Below, piece by piece: positions 9,196 to 17,823 of a DNA stretch of 46,435 nt. The stretch's first letter is position 1. Every line of letters starts with the position of its first letter. The stretch spans positions 1 to 46,435 of the forward strand of contig JAFMCG010000004.1 in the NCBI GenBank assembly GCA_017857895.1. Reading direction: 5' to 3'. The notes under the pieces were generated by a model. It did no database searches, had not been told where the DNA came from, and saw only the letters and a program-made list of their open reading frames with translations. The DNA is from Burkholderiaceae bacterium (GTDB lineage Bacteria > Pseudomonadota > Gammaproteobacteria > Burkholderiales > Burkholderiaceae_B). Position numbers and translations under genes: made by a program.

Positions 9196-9203
9196 CATTT
9201 GGA

Positions 9204-9473
9204 TTATTGTTCTTCACCGAACTTATCATCAAAAAGTGTCTGTATTTGATTCAGGGCCTCTTCGGCATCGCCACCTTCGGCGTGAATAGTGACAACGGTG
9301 TCTTTGCCGGCCGCCAGCATCATCACACCCATGATACTTTTTGCGTTGACCCGCCGAGCGTCTTTTGAAATGAAAATTTCGCTCGAGAACTGTCCCGCCG
9401 TTTTGGTGAGTTTGGCAGCCGCTCTGGCGTGTAGCCCCAGTTTATTAGAGACAACGATGTCGAGTTGCGGCAT
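9204..9473 (-). CDS. ptsH: Phosphocarrier protein HPr
   Basis: An 89-residue HPr-fold protein. The phosphoacceptor is H15 in NKLGLHARAAAK. The regulatory serine is present at S46 in NAKSIMGVMML, the sequence recognised by HPr kinase/phosphorylase in bacteria that have one, though hprK is not in this window. It relays phosphate from ptsI (downstream) to the EIIA encoded just upstream. A 92-base gap separates it from the EIIA gene and could hold an extra promoter (TTGATT with TATTTA 16 bases on), but this is weak. Confidence 0.95.
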   Translation of the reverse strand: MPQLDIVVSNKLGLHARAAAKLTKTAGQFSSEIFISKDARRVNAKSIMGVMMLAAGKDTVVTIHAEGGDAEEALNQIQTLFDDKFGEEQ

Positions 9474-9565
9474 GATCCAGTACCTGAGTGTGTGTTGGTA
9501 GACGATGAGTCAAAGACGATTTAAATATCAAATACCAATCGCCAATCAATTTTTTACGTATTCTT

Positions 9566-9985
9566 TCAGTCGATTTGTTTGACTGTTTGTGTGCCGCCAG
9601 CGATAGCATGTTGACACAAAGCATCAAGATTTTGTGAGCGATAATTTAAAACTCGCAGCACCATGGATGCGTTCAAGCCAGTCACAGTCAAACAGGGAAC
9701 ATTTCTGTCCCGTAGTTGCTGGCTAGCATCCTGACAGATATTGGCCGGTGAAGCACCCGGCAAATCGGTCAATAACAACACCCCGGCCCCTCGATTTGCG
9801 TTTAACAGCTGTTCAACCAGGCCGTGGGTCGAATCTGCAGCGCAAGCGCCTGGTGCCACATCTATTGCCAACAAATCAACAGGCTCACCAAAAACATGCT
9901 CTGACACGGCTTTAAGTGCAGTGGCTAATGGTGTATGGGCCACGAGCACGACGGCAACAGCAGCGGATTTCGCTGGACTCACCAT
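9566..9985 (-). CDS. PTS mannose-family EIIA protein
   Basis: About 139 residues of the EIIA-Man fold. The likely phosphorylated histidine follows the first beta strand (VAVVLVAHTPLA), and the second family motif appears as LLTDLPGASPANI. I chose the ATG at 9985 because GGGAG lies 8 bases upstream; an ATG at 10021 overlapping the gshB stop would add 12 residues. No EIIB, EIIC or EIID permease is encoded nearby, so, as known for this betaproteobacterial locus, the EIIA-HPr-EI chain probably regulates rather than imports sugar. Its targets are unknown. Confidence 0.85.
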   Translation of the reverse strand: MVSPAKSAAVAVVLVAHTPLATALKAVSEHVFGEPVDLLAIDVAPGACAADSTHGLVEQLLNANRGAGVLLLTDLPGASPANICQDASQQLRDRNVPCLTVTGLNASMVLRVLNYRSQNLDALCQHAIAGGTQTVKQID

Positions 9986-10013
9986 GTGTTCGTCTCCCAT
10001 TAAGATCGCTTCT

Positions 10014-10973
10014 TTAGCCATGAACGGCCGCTTCTAGGGCTTGTGCAAAGCGGGCGCCAACATCAAAATCGGTTTGTTCGGTTATTTCCACAAAACAAGT
10101 CGGGCTGGTGACATTGATCTCTGTCACGTAATGACCAATCACATCCAAGCCAACCAGTAACAGACCACGGGCGGCCAACACAGGGGCCATTGCTCTGGCA
10201 ATGGCCCAGTCGTTTTCGCTTAAGGGTTGCGCCACACCACGACCACCAGCGGCTAAGTTGCCGCGCGTTTCGCCTGCTAAGGGAATTCGGGCTAAGCAAT
10301 ATGGCACCGCTTCGCCGCCAATCAACAAAATGCGCTTATCACCGTTAACGATCTCTGGAATGTAGCGCTGCGCCATGATGGTGCGGGTGCCATCGTGCGT
10401 TAAGGCTTCTAATATGGCGTTGCGATTGGCCTCACCGGCCTGCATTCTAAAGACGCCAGTGCCACCCATACCATCAAGCGGTTTGACAATAACGTCTACG
10501 TGCTTGTCGTGGAAAGCCTTAATCCGAGACATGTTGCGCGTCACCAATGTCGGCGTGGTGTACTGTGCAAATTCCGTAATCGACAGCTTCTCAGGGTGAT
10601 TGCGAATGGCAGCGCCTTCATTGAAAACCTTGGCACCTTGGGCTTGCGCAAACTCAAGTAAGTGGGTTGCGTAGACATACTCCATGTCAAACGGTGGGTC
10701 TTTGCGCATGATGACTGCATCAAACGACGACAAAGGCACCTCGACACTCGACCCCGAATGTTCCCACCACGACTCACCGTACCGATCAGCACGGGGAAAG
10801 AGGGTAATGGCTTGTGTTAAAGCCATTACCCTACCCTCATCGATATAAAGATCGCCTTGGTGACACACGCTGATTTGATGTCCGCGCGCAACAAGTGCAA
10901 ACATCATCGCAACCGAAGTGTCCTTATAAGCCTTCAAGCCAACCAGTGGGTCGATCACGAAAAGGACGTGCAT
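10014..10973 (-). CDS. gshB: Glutathione synthetase
   Basis: A 319-residue ATP-grasp ligase that joins gamma-glutamylcysteine and glycine to make glutathione. The N-terminus MHVLFVIDPLVGLKAYKDTS and the ATP-grasp segment VDVIVKPLDGMGGTGVFR are typical, followed by RYIPEIVNGDKRILLIGGE and the C-terminal NVTSPTCFVEI. Start chosen at the ATG 10973, matching homologues and preceded by GTGGGAA. An upstream GTG at 10991 overlaps the infC stop in GTGA. gshB is thus fused transcriptionally to infC. The partner gene gshA is not in the window. Confidence 0.95.
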   Translation of the reverse strand: MHVLFVIDPLVGLKAYKDTSVAMMFALVARGHQISVCHQGDLYIDEGRVMALTQAITLFPRADRYGESWWEHSGSSVEVPLSSFDAVIMRKDPPFDMEYVYATHLLEFAQAQGAKVFNEGAAIRNHPEKLSITEFAQYTTPTLVTRNMSRIKAFHDKHVDVIVKPLDGMGGTGVFRMQAGEANRNAILEALTHDGTRTIMAQRYIPEIVNGDKRILLIGGEAVPYCLARIPLAGETRGNLAAGGRGVAQPLSENDWAIARAMAPVLAARGLLLVGLDVIGHYVTEINVTSPTCFVEITEQTDFDVGARFAQALEAAVHG

Positions 10974-10987
10974 GTTTCCCACGATGG

Positions 10988-11539
10988 TCACGCGACGCCG
11001 TCGGCTTTGCCCGCTACCAACGCTTTTTTCTTCGGTGAGAGCACCATCACCATTTGGCGTCCTTCGAGCCTAGGCATCGCTTCGACCACGGCGAGTTCCA
11101 ATAGGTCGTCACGTACACGCTCAAGCACACGCATACCGAGCTCTTGGTGAGCCATTTCACGGCCTCTAAAACGAAGGGTCACTTTGGCTTTATCGCCTTC
11201 ATCAAGAAAGCGCTTTAAGTTTTTAAGCTTGACCTGATAATCACCTTCATCAGTGCCGGGCCGAAACTTGACTTCCTTGACTTGGATAATTTTCTGTTTG
11301 GCACGCGCCTCAGCTTGGCGCTTTTGTTCTTGATATTTGAACTTGCCGTAATCCATTAAGCGGCAAACAGGTGGGTCTGCGTTAGGGGCAATTTCAACCA
11401 GATCCACGTCGGCCTGCTCGGCCATTCGAACAGCATCAAGGGTCTTGGTAATCCCTAGCTGCTCTCCTTCAATTCCAATTAAACGCACTTCGGGAACGCG
11501 GATTTCTCCGTTAATGCGATGAGGCTTATCAGTGGCGAT
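10988..11539 (-). CDS. infC: Translation initiation factor IF-3, ATC start codon
   Basis: A 183-residue IF-3, which checks start codon-anticodon pairing on the 30S subunit. The reading frame upstream of the first conventional start (GTG at 11488) encodes [18 protein letters not shown], the conserved N-terminus of IF-3, so translation must begin earlier. The only suitable codon is ATC at 11539, with AGGAG 8 bases upstream. IF-3 genes are known for such rare AUU/AUC/AUA starts, which let IF-3 repress its own synthesis. thrS ends 42 bases upstream; gshB follows directly. Confidence 0.95.
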   Translation of the reverse strand: MATDKPHRINGEIRVPEVRLIGIEGEQLGITKTLDAVRMAEQADVDLVEIAPNADPPVCRLMDYGKFKYQEQKRQAEARAKQKIIQVKEVKFRPGTDEGDYQVKLKNLKRFLDEGDKAKVTLRFRGREMAHQELGMRVLERVRDDLLELAVVEAMPRLEGRQMVMVLSPKKKALVAGKADGVA

Positions 11540-11581
11540 GTCAAAAGCTCCTAAAAATTGATAAAAGACTGCAACTACTCA

Positions 11582-13519
11582 TTACGCAGGCACGGCAAGC
11601 TGCCGATAACCTGATACATCATCAGATAGTAACGTGCTAAAGCCCTCAAAGGACATCACGCCGAGATCAACCCCGCCACGAGCGCGAACCGCAACGGTGT
11701 TGGCTTCACGTTCTTTTTCGCCAACCACCAAAATATACGGCACCTTCTGCATGCTGTGTTCTCTGATTTTATAAGTGATTTTCTCTGCCCGCAAATCAGA
11801 CTCAACCCTAAAGCCCTGTTTTTTCAGACTTTCGCTGATTTGAGCAGCGTACTGGGCTGAGGATTCTGAAATACAGCAGACAACAGCTTGTACCGGCGCT
11901 AACCAAGGTGGCATGGCGCCGGCGTGGTTTTCGATCAACATGCCGATAAAGCGCTCTAAAGATCCAAGAATCGCCCGGTGCAACATCACAGGGGTTTTGC
12001 GCTGGTCGTGCTCATCAACGTATTCGGCATCCAAGCGTGCTGGCATAGAAAAGTCGACCTGAATGGTGCCGCACTGCCACTGACGACCAATCGCATCTTT
12101 CAATGTGTATTCAATTTTGGGGCCATAAAACGCCCCTTCGCCGGGCGTTACTTCGAATTCGCAGCCGGTGCGTTTAAGGCTTTCCATCAACGCCGCTTCG
12201 GCCTTGTCCCAGCTCTCGTCGCTGCCTATGCGCTTCTCTGGTCGCGTGGCGACCTTGTAAAGCACCTCGGTAAACCCAAAATCAGCGTAGACCTTTTGCA
12301 GCAAGGCGGTGAAATTGGCACACTCATCTTGCATCTGATCTTCGGTACAGAAAATGTGTCCGTCGTCTTGCGTGAAGCCGCGCACGCGCATCATGCCGTG
12401 CAATGAACCAGATGGTTCGTTGCGGTGGCACTGACCGAATTCACCGTAGCGCAAAGGCAGCTCGCGATAGGAGTGCAAATTCGAGTTGAATATTTGGACG
12501 TGACCCGGACAGTTCATGGGTTTTAAACCATAGACACGACTTTCGGACTCTGTCGTGAACATATTCTCGCGGTAATTGTCCCAGTGCCCTGTCTTCTTCC
12601 AAAGAGACAAATCGAGGATTTGCGGCGCTTTGACTTCTTGATAGCCATTGTCCCGATAGATGCCACGCATGTATTGTTCGACCTGCTGCCAAAGCACCCA
12701 GCCTTTGGGATGCCAGAACACCAAGCCTGGGCCTTCCTCCTGGAAGTGGAACAAGTCCAGTTCGCGACCCAGTTTGCGGTGATCGCGCTTTTCAGCTTCT
12801 TGCAACATGTGCAGGTGAGCGTCTTGTTCAGCCTTTGACGCCCAAGCCGTGCCGTAGATTCGTTGCAACATCTCATTGTTGCTATCGCCACGCCAATAAG
12901 CGCCGGCGACTTTCATCAGCTTAAATACCTTTAGCTTGCCGGTATTGGGCACGTGGGGACCACGACACAAGTCGATAAAGTCTCCCTCACGGTAAAGGCT
13001 GATGGTTTCATTAGAAGGAATCGACGCGATGATTTCGGCTTTGTAGTGCTCGCCAATGCCTTTAAAGAACTCAACCGCATCGTCTCGTTGCCACTGTTCA
13101 CGCACCACTGGCTCATCGCGCGCGGCGAGCTCAGCCATCTTCTTTTCGATGGCTTCTAAGTCCTCAGGGGTAAACGGTCGCTTGTAAGCGAAATCGTAAA
13201 AAAACCCATTTTCAATCACCGGACCGATGGTGACTTGTGCCTCAGGGAAGAGTGACTTGACGGCATACGCCAGCAGATGTGCCGTCGAGTGGCGAAGCAT
13301 GTCAAGACCCTCTGGGTCTTTGGCCGTGACAATCGCGAGCTCTGTGTCGCTATCGATGGTGTAAGAAGTATCCACTAGCTCAGTTTGACCGGCCATGGTC
13401 AAGCGACCGGCTAATGCCGCTTTTGCCAAACCGGCACCAATCGACTGAGCCACCTCAGCCACGGTCACGGGGCCAGGGTAAGAACGTTTTGAACCATCAG
13501 GTAGGGTTACAGCAATCAT
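11582..13519 (-). CDS. thrS: Threonine-tRNA ligase
   Basis: A 645-residue class II synthetase. In order: N-terminal TGS domain, second additional (editing) domain with the HSTAHLLA zinc/editing motif near residue 80, class II catalytic core with the zinc cysteine in [14 protein letters not shown] and motif 2 [22 protein letters not shown], and a C-terminal anticodon-binding domain ([15 protein letters not shown] onwards). Length is normal. The start at the ATG 13519 gives the usual [10 protein letters not shown]. It is the first gene of thrS-infC-gshB-EIIA-ptsH-ptsI. Confidence 0.97.
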   Translation of the reverse strand: MIAVTLPDGSKRSYPGPVTVAEVAQSIGAGLAKAALAGRLTMAGQTELVDTSYTIDSDTELAIVTAKDPEGLDMLRHSTAHLLAYAVKSLFPEAQVTIGPVIENGFFYDFAYKRPFTPEDLEAIEKKMAELAARDEPVVREQWQRDDAVEFFKGIGEHYKAEIIASIPSNETISLYREGDFIDLCRGPHVPNTGKLKVFKLMKVAGAYWRGDSNNEMLQRIYGTAWASKAEQDAHLHMLQEAEKRDHRKLGRELDLFHFQEEGPGLVFWHPKGWVLWQQVEQYMRGIYRDNGYQEVKAPQILDLSLWKKTGHWDNYRENMFTTESESRVYGLKPMNCPGHVQIFNSNLHSYRELPLRYGEFGQCHRNEPSGSLHGMMRVRGFTQDDGHIFCTEDQMQDECANFTALLQKVYADFGFTEVLYKVATRPEKRIGSDESWDKAEAALMESLKRTGCEFEVTPGEGAFYGPKIEYTLKDAIGRQWQCGTIQVDFSMPARLDAEYVDEHDQRKTPVMLHRAILGSLERFIGMLIENHAGAMPPWLAPVQAVVCCISESSAQYAAQISESLKKQGFRVESDLRAEKITYKIREHSMQKVPYILVVGEKEREANTVAVRARGGVDLGVMSFEGFSTLLSDDVSGYRQLAVPA

Positions 13520-13525
13520 TGTTAT

Positions 13526-13553
13526 TTTTTCACCACGGTCAATTTTTCACCAC
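13526..13553 (-). repeat. Direct repeat in the thrS leader
   Basis: GTGGTGAAAAA occurs twice on the minus strand (13526-13536 and 13543-13553), 17 bases apart, directly upstream of the thrS ATG. The copy nearer the gene supplies the best ribosome-binding sequence (GGTGA). A translational or operator role is possible but unproven. Confidence 0.45.
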
Positions 13554-13684
13554 ACGTTCGCAATAAGGGTAACCTTGAATATTATCACTGCAACCAACGC
13601 CTTCAGGACTAACCGCACAGTGGTTAAGGCATTAGTCGCTAAAATTTCAATAAAACCGAGAAAAACCAAAACCAGAGGCCTGTC

Positions 13685-14761
13685 TTGATTGATGCAAACA
13701 ACCTTTCAAACCCGCTTGAACAAGCCGTTCGATTTGCCAATGAACACGAAATTGGCTGGGTGCGCGATCCGATTACGGACCCAGCAGGCGTGTGGGGTGT
13801 TCATCAAACCGATACCCCGCCCCACAACCGCTTGTTTGGACCCGTTCACGCGCGCGGTGGCGTCAGTGGTGTGGTTATTCAAAACGGTCAGACCATTTGC
13901 GAGTTTGGTGAACCGGCGCGCGCCGATTTAACGTTTAGTGTCGCCAAGGCTTATTTGGCCCTTCTGGCTGGCGTGGCCCACGACCAGGGCTTATTGCCCG
14001 ATGTGAACCGTCCGATTGTGTCGCAGTTGCCTGGGATTGGCTTTGATGAAGGTAACAACCGCTTGGTGACATGGGCGCATTTGCTTCAACAAACCAGTGA
14101 ATGGACTGGGCAATGCTTTGGTATCCCTGATCAAGTCGATCACTACCGCTCATTGGCTTTTGCGCCCGCACCAAGCGGCACCAAAGGTGACAAACGCCCT
14201 TTGCATGCGCCAGGTACATTTTGGGAATACAACGACGTTCGCATCAATCAGCTCTCGTTGGCGCTATTGCACTTGTTTGGCCGAGCACTACCTGAGGTTT
14301 TTGCGCAATACATTGCCAAGCCATGCGGCCTGTCTGACACATGGCGCTGGATCGGTTATGACCACGCTTGGGTCACCATTGATGGTCAACGCCTGCCGTC
14401 GGTACCTGGTGGGTCGCACTGGGGCGCTGGCGTCTCAATCAGTGCCCAAGATCAAGCCCGAATTGGTCAGTTGATGCTTAATCAAGGCCAAGTTAACGGC
14501 CAATCGATCATTTCGCCTCAATGGATGACCCTAATGCAAACGCCCTGCCCGCTGGCGCCTTTTTATGGGTATTTGGTGTGGCTAAACCACGAGCAACGGA
14601 TTTTCTCCTCCCTGCCGCCTGAGAGCTACTTTGGCATGGGAGCTGGCGGTCATTTCACCTTGGTTGAACCGGGCAGCCAGTTGGTTGTTGCGGTGCGCTG
14701 GCTTAAACCCGACCAAGCCAATGCTTTTTTTGGTCAGGTTTATGAGGCCCTTAAGCCCTGA
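13685..14761 (+). CDS. Serine hydrolase, class C beta-lactamase-like fold
   Basis: A 358-residue member of the beta-lactamase/penicillin-binding transpeptidase-like family (PF00144). The SxxK nucleophile motif is S85-V-A-K88 in FSVAKAYLALLAG, the YxN-position motif is WEYNDVRINQ, and the third motif region is GAGGHFTLVEP. There is no signal peptide, so it is probably cytoplasmic and may be an esterase or peptidase rather than a secreted lactamase. Start is a TTG with AGAGG 6 bases upstream; no in-frame ATG is available near it. It diverges from thrS. Confidence 0.8.
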   Translation: MIDANNLSNPLEQAVRFANEHEIGWVRDPITDPAGVWGVHQTDTPPHNRLFGPVHARGGVSGVVIQNGQTICEFGEPARADLTFSVAKAYLALLAGVAHDQGLLPDVNRPIVSQLPGIGFDEGNNRLVTWAHLLQQTSEWTGQCFGIPDQVDHYRSLAFAPAPSGTKGDKRPLHAPGTFWEYNDVRINQLSLALLHLFGRALPEVFAQYIAKPCGLSDTWRWIGYDHAWVTIDGQRLPSVPGGSHWGAGVSISAQDQARIGQLMLNQGQVNGQSIISPQWMTLMQTPCPLAPFYGYLVWLNHEQRIFSSLPPESYFGMGAGGHFTLVEPGSQLVVAVRWLKPDQANAFFGQVYEALKP

Positions 14762-14850
14762 ATCCTTGCAAAGATGAAAAGTGGCAGTTTTTGACTCTCA
14801 TGACCCCCTTTTTGTTTAGGGTCTATATCGATCAACCATTTGGAGGTTTT

Positions 14851-15069
14851 ATGTTTCCTGAATATCGCGATTTGATCACCAAACTCAAGCAGGCTGACCA
14901 CCATTTCACTCGGCTGTTTGACAAGCACAATGCGCTTGACCAGCAAATTAAAAACATGGAAGCTCACATCACACCAGGCTCACAAGAAGAAATCGAAACG
15001 TTAAAGAAAGAAAAGCTTCTGCTGAAAGATCAGCTCTACACCATCTTACAAAAACACAGCCAGACCTAA
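14851..15069 (+). CDS. YdcH/DUF465 family small protein
   Basis: A 72-residue, mostly helical protein with the family pattern: FPEYRDLITKLKQADHHFTRLF followed by HNALDQQI and a C-terminal KKEKLLLKDQLYTIL. The start is set by GGAGG five bases before the ATG at 14851. Function of the family is unknown. It lies between the serine hydrolase and the PuuE-like gene on the same strand and may be co-transcribed with either. Confidence 0.85.
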   Translation: MFPEYRDLITKLKQADHHFTRLFDKHNALDQQIKNMEAHITPGSQEEIETLKKEKLLLKDQLYTILQKHSQT

Positions 15070-15102
15070 TCGACCCATCAACCTCAACCATTTCGGTGTG
15101 AC

Positions 15103-16086
15103 ATGATTTACGACGCCACGCACAGCTACCCTCGCGACCTAAAAGGTTACGGTGACAACCCGCATCACCCGCAGTGGCCCAATGGTGCGCGGATTGCGGT
15201 TCAGTTCGTGCTGAATTATGAGGAAGGTGGTGAAAACAGTGTCTTGCACGGCGATGCTGCCAGCGAGACGTTTTTATCCGAGCTTTTTGCACCCAGCGCC
15301 TACTCAAACAGGCACATGAGCATGGAGGGCATTTACGAGTACGGCTCGCGTGTTGGGGTGTGGCGTATTTTGAGGGAATTTCGCGAGCGTGGCTTGCCAC
15401 TGACGGTGTTTGGCATTGCCACGGCTTTGGCACGTTCCCCCGAGGTGGTGAAGGCCTTCATGGACGATGGTCATGAAATCGCGGGCCACGGCTGGAAGTG
15501 GATTCACTATCAGGATGTGGAGCCAGCGGTTGAGGCTGAGCATTTGCGCCTAGCGATGAAAATAATGAGCGAATTAACAGGTGAGCCCACTGAAGGACCA
15601 CGGCATCTTCACGGTGCTGGGTGGTACACCGGCCGTGACAGCCCAAATACCCGCCGATTGGTAGCCGACTACGGTGGGTTTGAGTACGACAGCGATTATT
15701 ACGGTGATGACCTCCCTTTTTGGATGAAGGTTCGCCGAACAGATGGCACGATCGTGCCGCAATTGATCGTGCCATATACCTTAGATTGCAACGACATGCG
15801 CTTTTCTTTGCCGCAAGGCTACTCGCACGCCGATCCGTTTTTTCAGTACATAAAGGATACTTTTGATGTGCTTTACAAAGAAGGTGATCCAGACGGACTA
15901 AACGCGCCAAAAATGATGAGCATCGGCATGCATTGCCGACTTTTGGGTCGACCAGGCCGCATCGCTGCTTTGCAGCGCTTCTTAGACCATATTCAGGCTC
16001 ACCAGCACGTTTGGGTATGCCGACGTATCGACATCGCCCGTCATTGGCGACAAACCTTTCCATTCGAAATGGCCAAAAGCAAATAG
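15103..16086 (+). CDS. puuE: PuuE-like allantoinase / polysaccharide deacetylase family
   Basis: A 327-residue NodB-fold hydrolase close in layout to PuuE, the metal-independent allantoinase of purine breakdown. N-terminal DLKGYGDNPHHPQWPNGARIAVQFVLNYEEGGE, the segment DDGHEIAGHGWKWIHYQD and GIGMHCRLLGRPGR-like C-terminal region (SIGMHCRLLGRPGRIAALQRF in part) are typical of PuuE. Other uricase-pathway genes (uraD, pucL, allantoicase) are not in the window, so the physiological substrate could be another cyclic amide. It ends 30 bases from the convergent SDR gene. Confidence 0.82.
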   Translation: MIYDATHSYPRDLKGYGDNPHHPQWPNGARIAVQFVLNYEEGGENSVLHGDAASETFLSELFAPSAYSNRHMSMEGIYEYGSRVGVWRILREFRERGLPLTVFGIATALARSPEVVKAFMDDGHEIAGHGWKWIHYQDVEPAVEAEHLRLAMKIMSELTGEPTEGPRHLHGAGWYTGRDSPNTRRLVADYGGFEYDSDYYGDDLPFWMKVRRTDGTIVPQLIVPYTLDCNDMRFSLPQGYSHADPFFQYIKDTFDVLYKEGDPDGLNAPKMMSIGMHCRLLGRPGRIAALQRFLDHIQAHQHVWVCRRIDIARHWRQTFPFEMAKSK

Positions 16087-16116
16087 CCACGCTGAGGCAT
16101 CTTCAATTCCTAATGC

Positions 16117-16911
16117 CTATTTGGCGATGTTGCCTGGGAAACACAGCCCGCCCGTGATTTCTAGCGTGGTGGCGTTGATCGCTTCATTTTGCGCACAGTA
16201 GGCAATCAGGTCAGCGATTTCTTGCGGCTTGATTAATCGACCCAAGTGAACGTCTTTCAGGATTTCTGTTAAGGCGTCCTGGTTCATCTCTTGCAGGATA
16301 CGTGTTTCGGTATAACCCGGCGCGATCCCCACGCACCGAATGTGCGATATCTTGCGCAATAAAAACTCGCCAATGATGATCTTCGGAAAACGTTCGACGG
16401 CTGCCTTGGTCGCTGAGTAGTTTAATTGCCCGACTTGCCCAATCTTATTGACTGATGAAATCGGTACCAAAAGGCCCTCCCAGCCGCCATTAACCATGGC
16501 TTGTGCGGCATCGCGTAAGGTCAAAAAAGTACCGGTTAAATTGACATCGATAACTGTTTTCCACTTATCAAATCCCAGCTTGCGTGAGACTTGGCCTGTG
16601 TCTTTATCGATGTTCAACAGGGTTCCATCGCGAATCACACCCGCGCAACTAACGGCTATGTTTAACTGCCCAAAAGCATCAACTGTCGCTTGCACAAATC
16701 GTTCGGTGTCCTGTTCGCTGGTCACATCGGCAGAAATTCCAACGCATTGGCCGCCAGCGGCTTGGATTTCAGAGACGACGCGATCGATCTGAGGTTGATC
16801 GCGATCGACAATAGCGACTCGTGCCCCCAAAGCCGACAAGTGTTTGGCCGTGGCTTCGCCGATGCCGCTCGCACCACCCGTGATCAGTGCGACGCTGTTT
16901 TTAATTTGCAT
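16117..16911 (-). CDS. SDR-family oxidoreductase
   Basis: A 264-residue classical short-chain dehydrogenase. The Rossmann motif is TGGASGIGEATA, the usual NNAG is SCAG, and the catalytic triad is in PISSVNKIGQVGQLNYSATKAA (Ser, Tyr, Lys). The sequence resembles 3-oxoacyl-ACP/3-hydroxyacyl-CoA type SDRs, but substrate cannot be told. I chose the ATG at 16911 (MQIKNSVALITGG) because GGGAT lies about 6 bases upstream. An extended frame to 17004 would run into the tRNA-Val terminator. It may or may not belong with the catabolic operon on the other side of the tRNA. Confidence 0.82.
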   Translation of the reverse strand: MQIKNSVALITGGASGIGEATAKHLSALGARVAIVDRDQPQIDRVVSEIQAAGGQCVGISADVTSEQDTERFVQATVDAFGQLNIAVSCAGVIRDGTLLNIDKDTGQVSRKLGFDKWKTVIDVNLTGTFLTLRDAAQAMVNGGWEGLLVPISSVNKIGQVGQLNYSATKAAVERFPKIIIGEFLLRKISHIRCVGIAPGYTETRILQEMNQDALTEILKDVHLGRLIKPQEIADLIAYCAQNEAINATTLEITGGLCFPGNIAK

Positions 16912-17004
16912 GATCATCCCGAGCACAAAATAGCATTCTATCGCGCGGCATGACCAATCGGGATTGACAGCATTGATAAACGACCAAGCGGCATGAGAAG
17001 GCAT

Positions 17005-17028
17005 AAAAAAACCAGCCTTATGGGCTGG
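17005..17028 (-). terminator. Rho-independent terminator of tRNA-Val
   Basis: On the minus strand CCAGCC-CATAA-GGCTGG forms a 6-bp stem followed by seven T residues. It starts 13 bases after the tRNA CCA end and lies upstream of the SDR gene. Confidence 0.88.
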
Positions 17029-17041
17029 ATTTTAGAAAGAC

Positions 17042-17118
17042 TGGTAGGCGGTATTGGGTTCGAACCAACGACCTCCACGATGTCAACGTGGCGCTCTAAC
17101 CAACTGAGCTAACCGCCT
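17042..17118 (-). tRNA. tRNA-Val(GAC)
   Basis: A complete cloverleaf on the minus strand: acceptor AGGCGGT paired with ACCGCCT, D-arm TAGCTCAGTTGGTTAGAGC, anticodon stem CCACG/CGTGG with loop TTGACAT (anticodon GAC, valine), variable loop, T-arm with TTCGAAC, and an encoded CCA at 17042-17044. The gene has its own terminator. Confidence 0.96.
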
Positions 17119-17214
17119 AAAAGAGCGCTATCTTACCCTGCCACGATCCCCGCTGTCAAAGCGGCTTTCCTTGTAAGTAATAAGTGGCTTTTTGGATCTT
17201 CGGTACAAAAAAGA

Positions 17215-17820
17215 CTAAATCTCGGGACGTTCAAGCTGAAACAGCTCACCTGCACGCATATAGTCCATATAGCCACAACGGCTGGTGATATTTGCTTTTT
17301 CAGTGTCAAAACGGTTATCCGACGTCACAAACCCTTGAGCGATGTATAAACCTACCACTTGACCAATAACAAACCAGCTGTTGGTATCAGAGCCATTTAA
17401 ATCTTTAAGGCGCTGAATACTAGTTACCTTGCATTCGATTGCGGCAGGTGTATTGTCAACCCTTGGGGGTTTCACAAGGGAAGAAGGCGTGTGCCCAATC
17501 TTTGCGAATTCAAATTCATTATGATCAGACGCTATGGCAGCTGATGTCAAATTCATAGCGTCAACTAACTCGGCAGACACAAGGTTAAAGACAAATTCCC
17601 CAGTATCTTGACAGTTGATGAGTGTGTGCTTAATGCCAGAGCTGGTAAATCCAAGCATATTCGGGTCTGAGCCAACAGCATTGAAAAAACTGTAAGGTGC
17701 CAAATTTGGCACGCCGTTTTTTGAAATAGTCGAAATCCAACCAATTGGCCTAGGTGCAATGATGGCTTTAAACGGGTCGTATTTTAATGACTTTCGTAAA
17801 TCTGCTGCTTGTATGAACAT
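17215..17820 (-). CDS. Flavin reductase-like FMN-binding protein
   Basis: A 201-residue split-barrel flavin-binding protein (flavin reductase/DIM6-NTAB family). The N-terminal segment IIAPRPIGWISTISKNGVPNLAPYSFFNAVG is the family signature. Such proteins are stand-alone flavin reductases, reductase partners of two-component monooxygenases, or flavoredoxins. No monooxygenase partner is present in this operon. It is the last gene, 3 bases downstream of the TauD-like gene, so it is almost certainly co-expressed. No clear terminator follows before tRNA-Val. Confidence 0.83.
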   Translation of the reverse strand: MFIQAADLRKSLKYDPFKAIIAPRPIGWISTISKNGVPNLAPYSFFNAVGSDPNMLGFTSSGIKHTLINCQDTGEFVFNLVSAELVDAMNLTSAAIASDHNEFEFAKIGHTPSSLVKPPRVDNTPAAIECKVTSIQRLKDLNGSDTNSWFVIGQVVGLYIAQGFVTSDNRFDTEKANITSRCGYMDYMRAGELFQLERPEI

Positions 17821-17823
17821 GAG

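Noticed and set aside
17042-17118. tRNA-Val as integration site of the 17.2-25.4 kb module
   Set aside because: No integrase or recombinase gene, no copy of the tRNA 3' end seen at the far boundary, and the module lies on the 5' side of the tRNA rather than the 3' side where islands usually insert.
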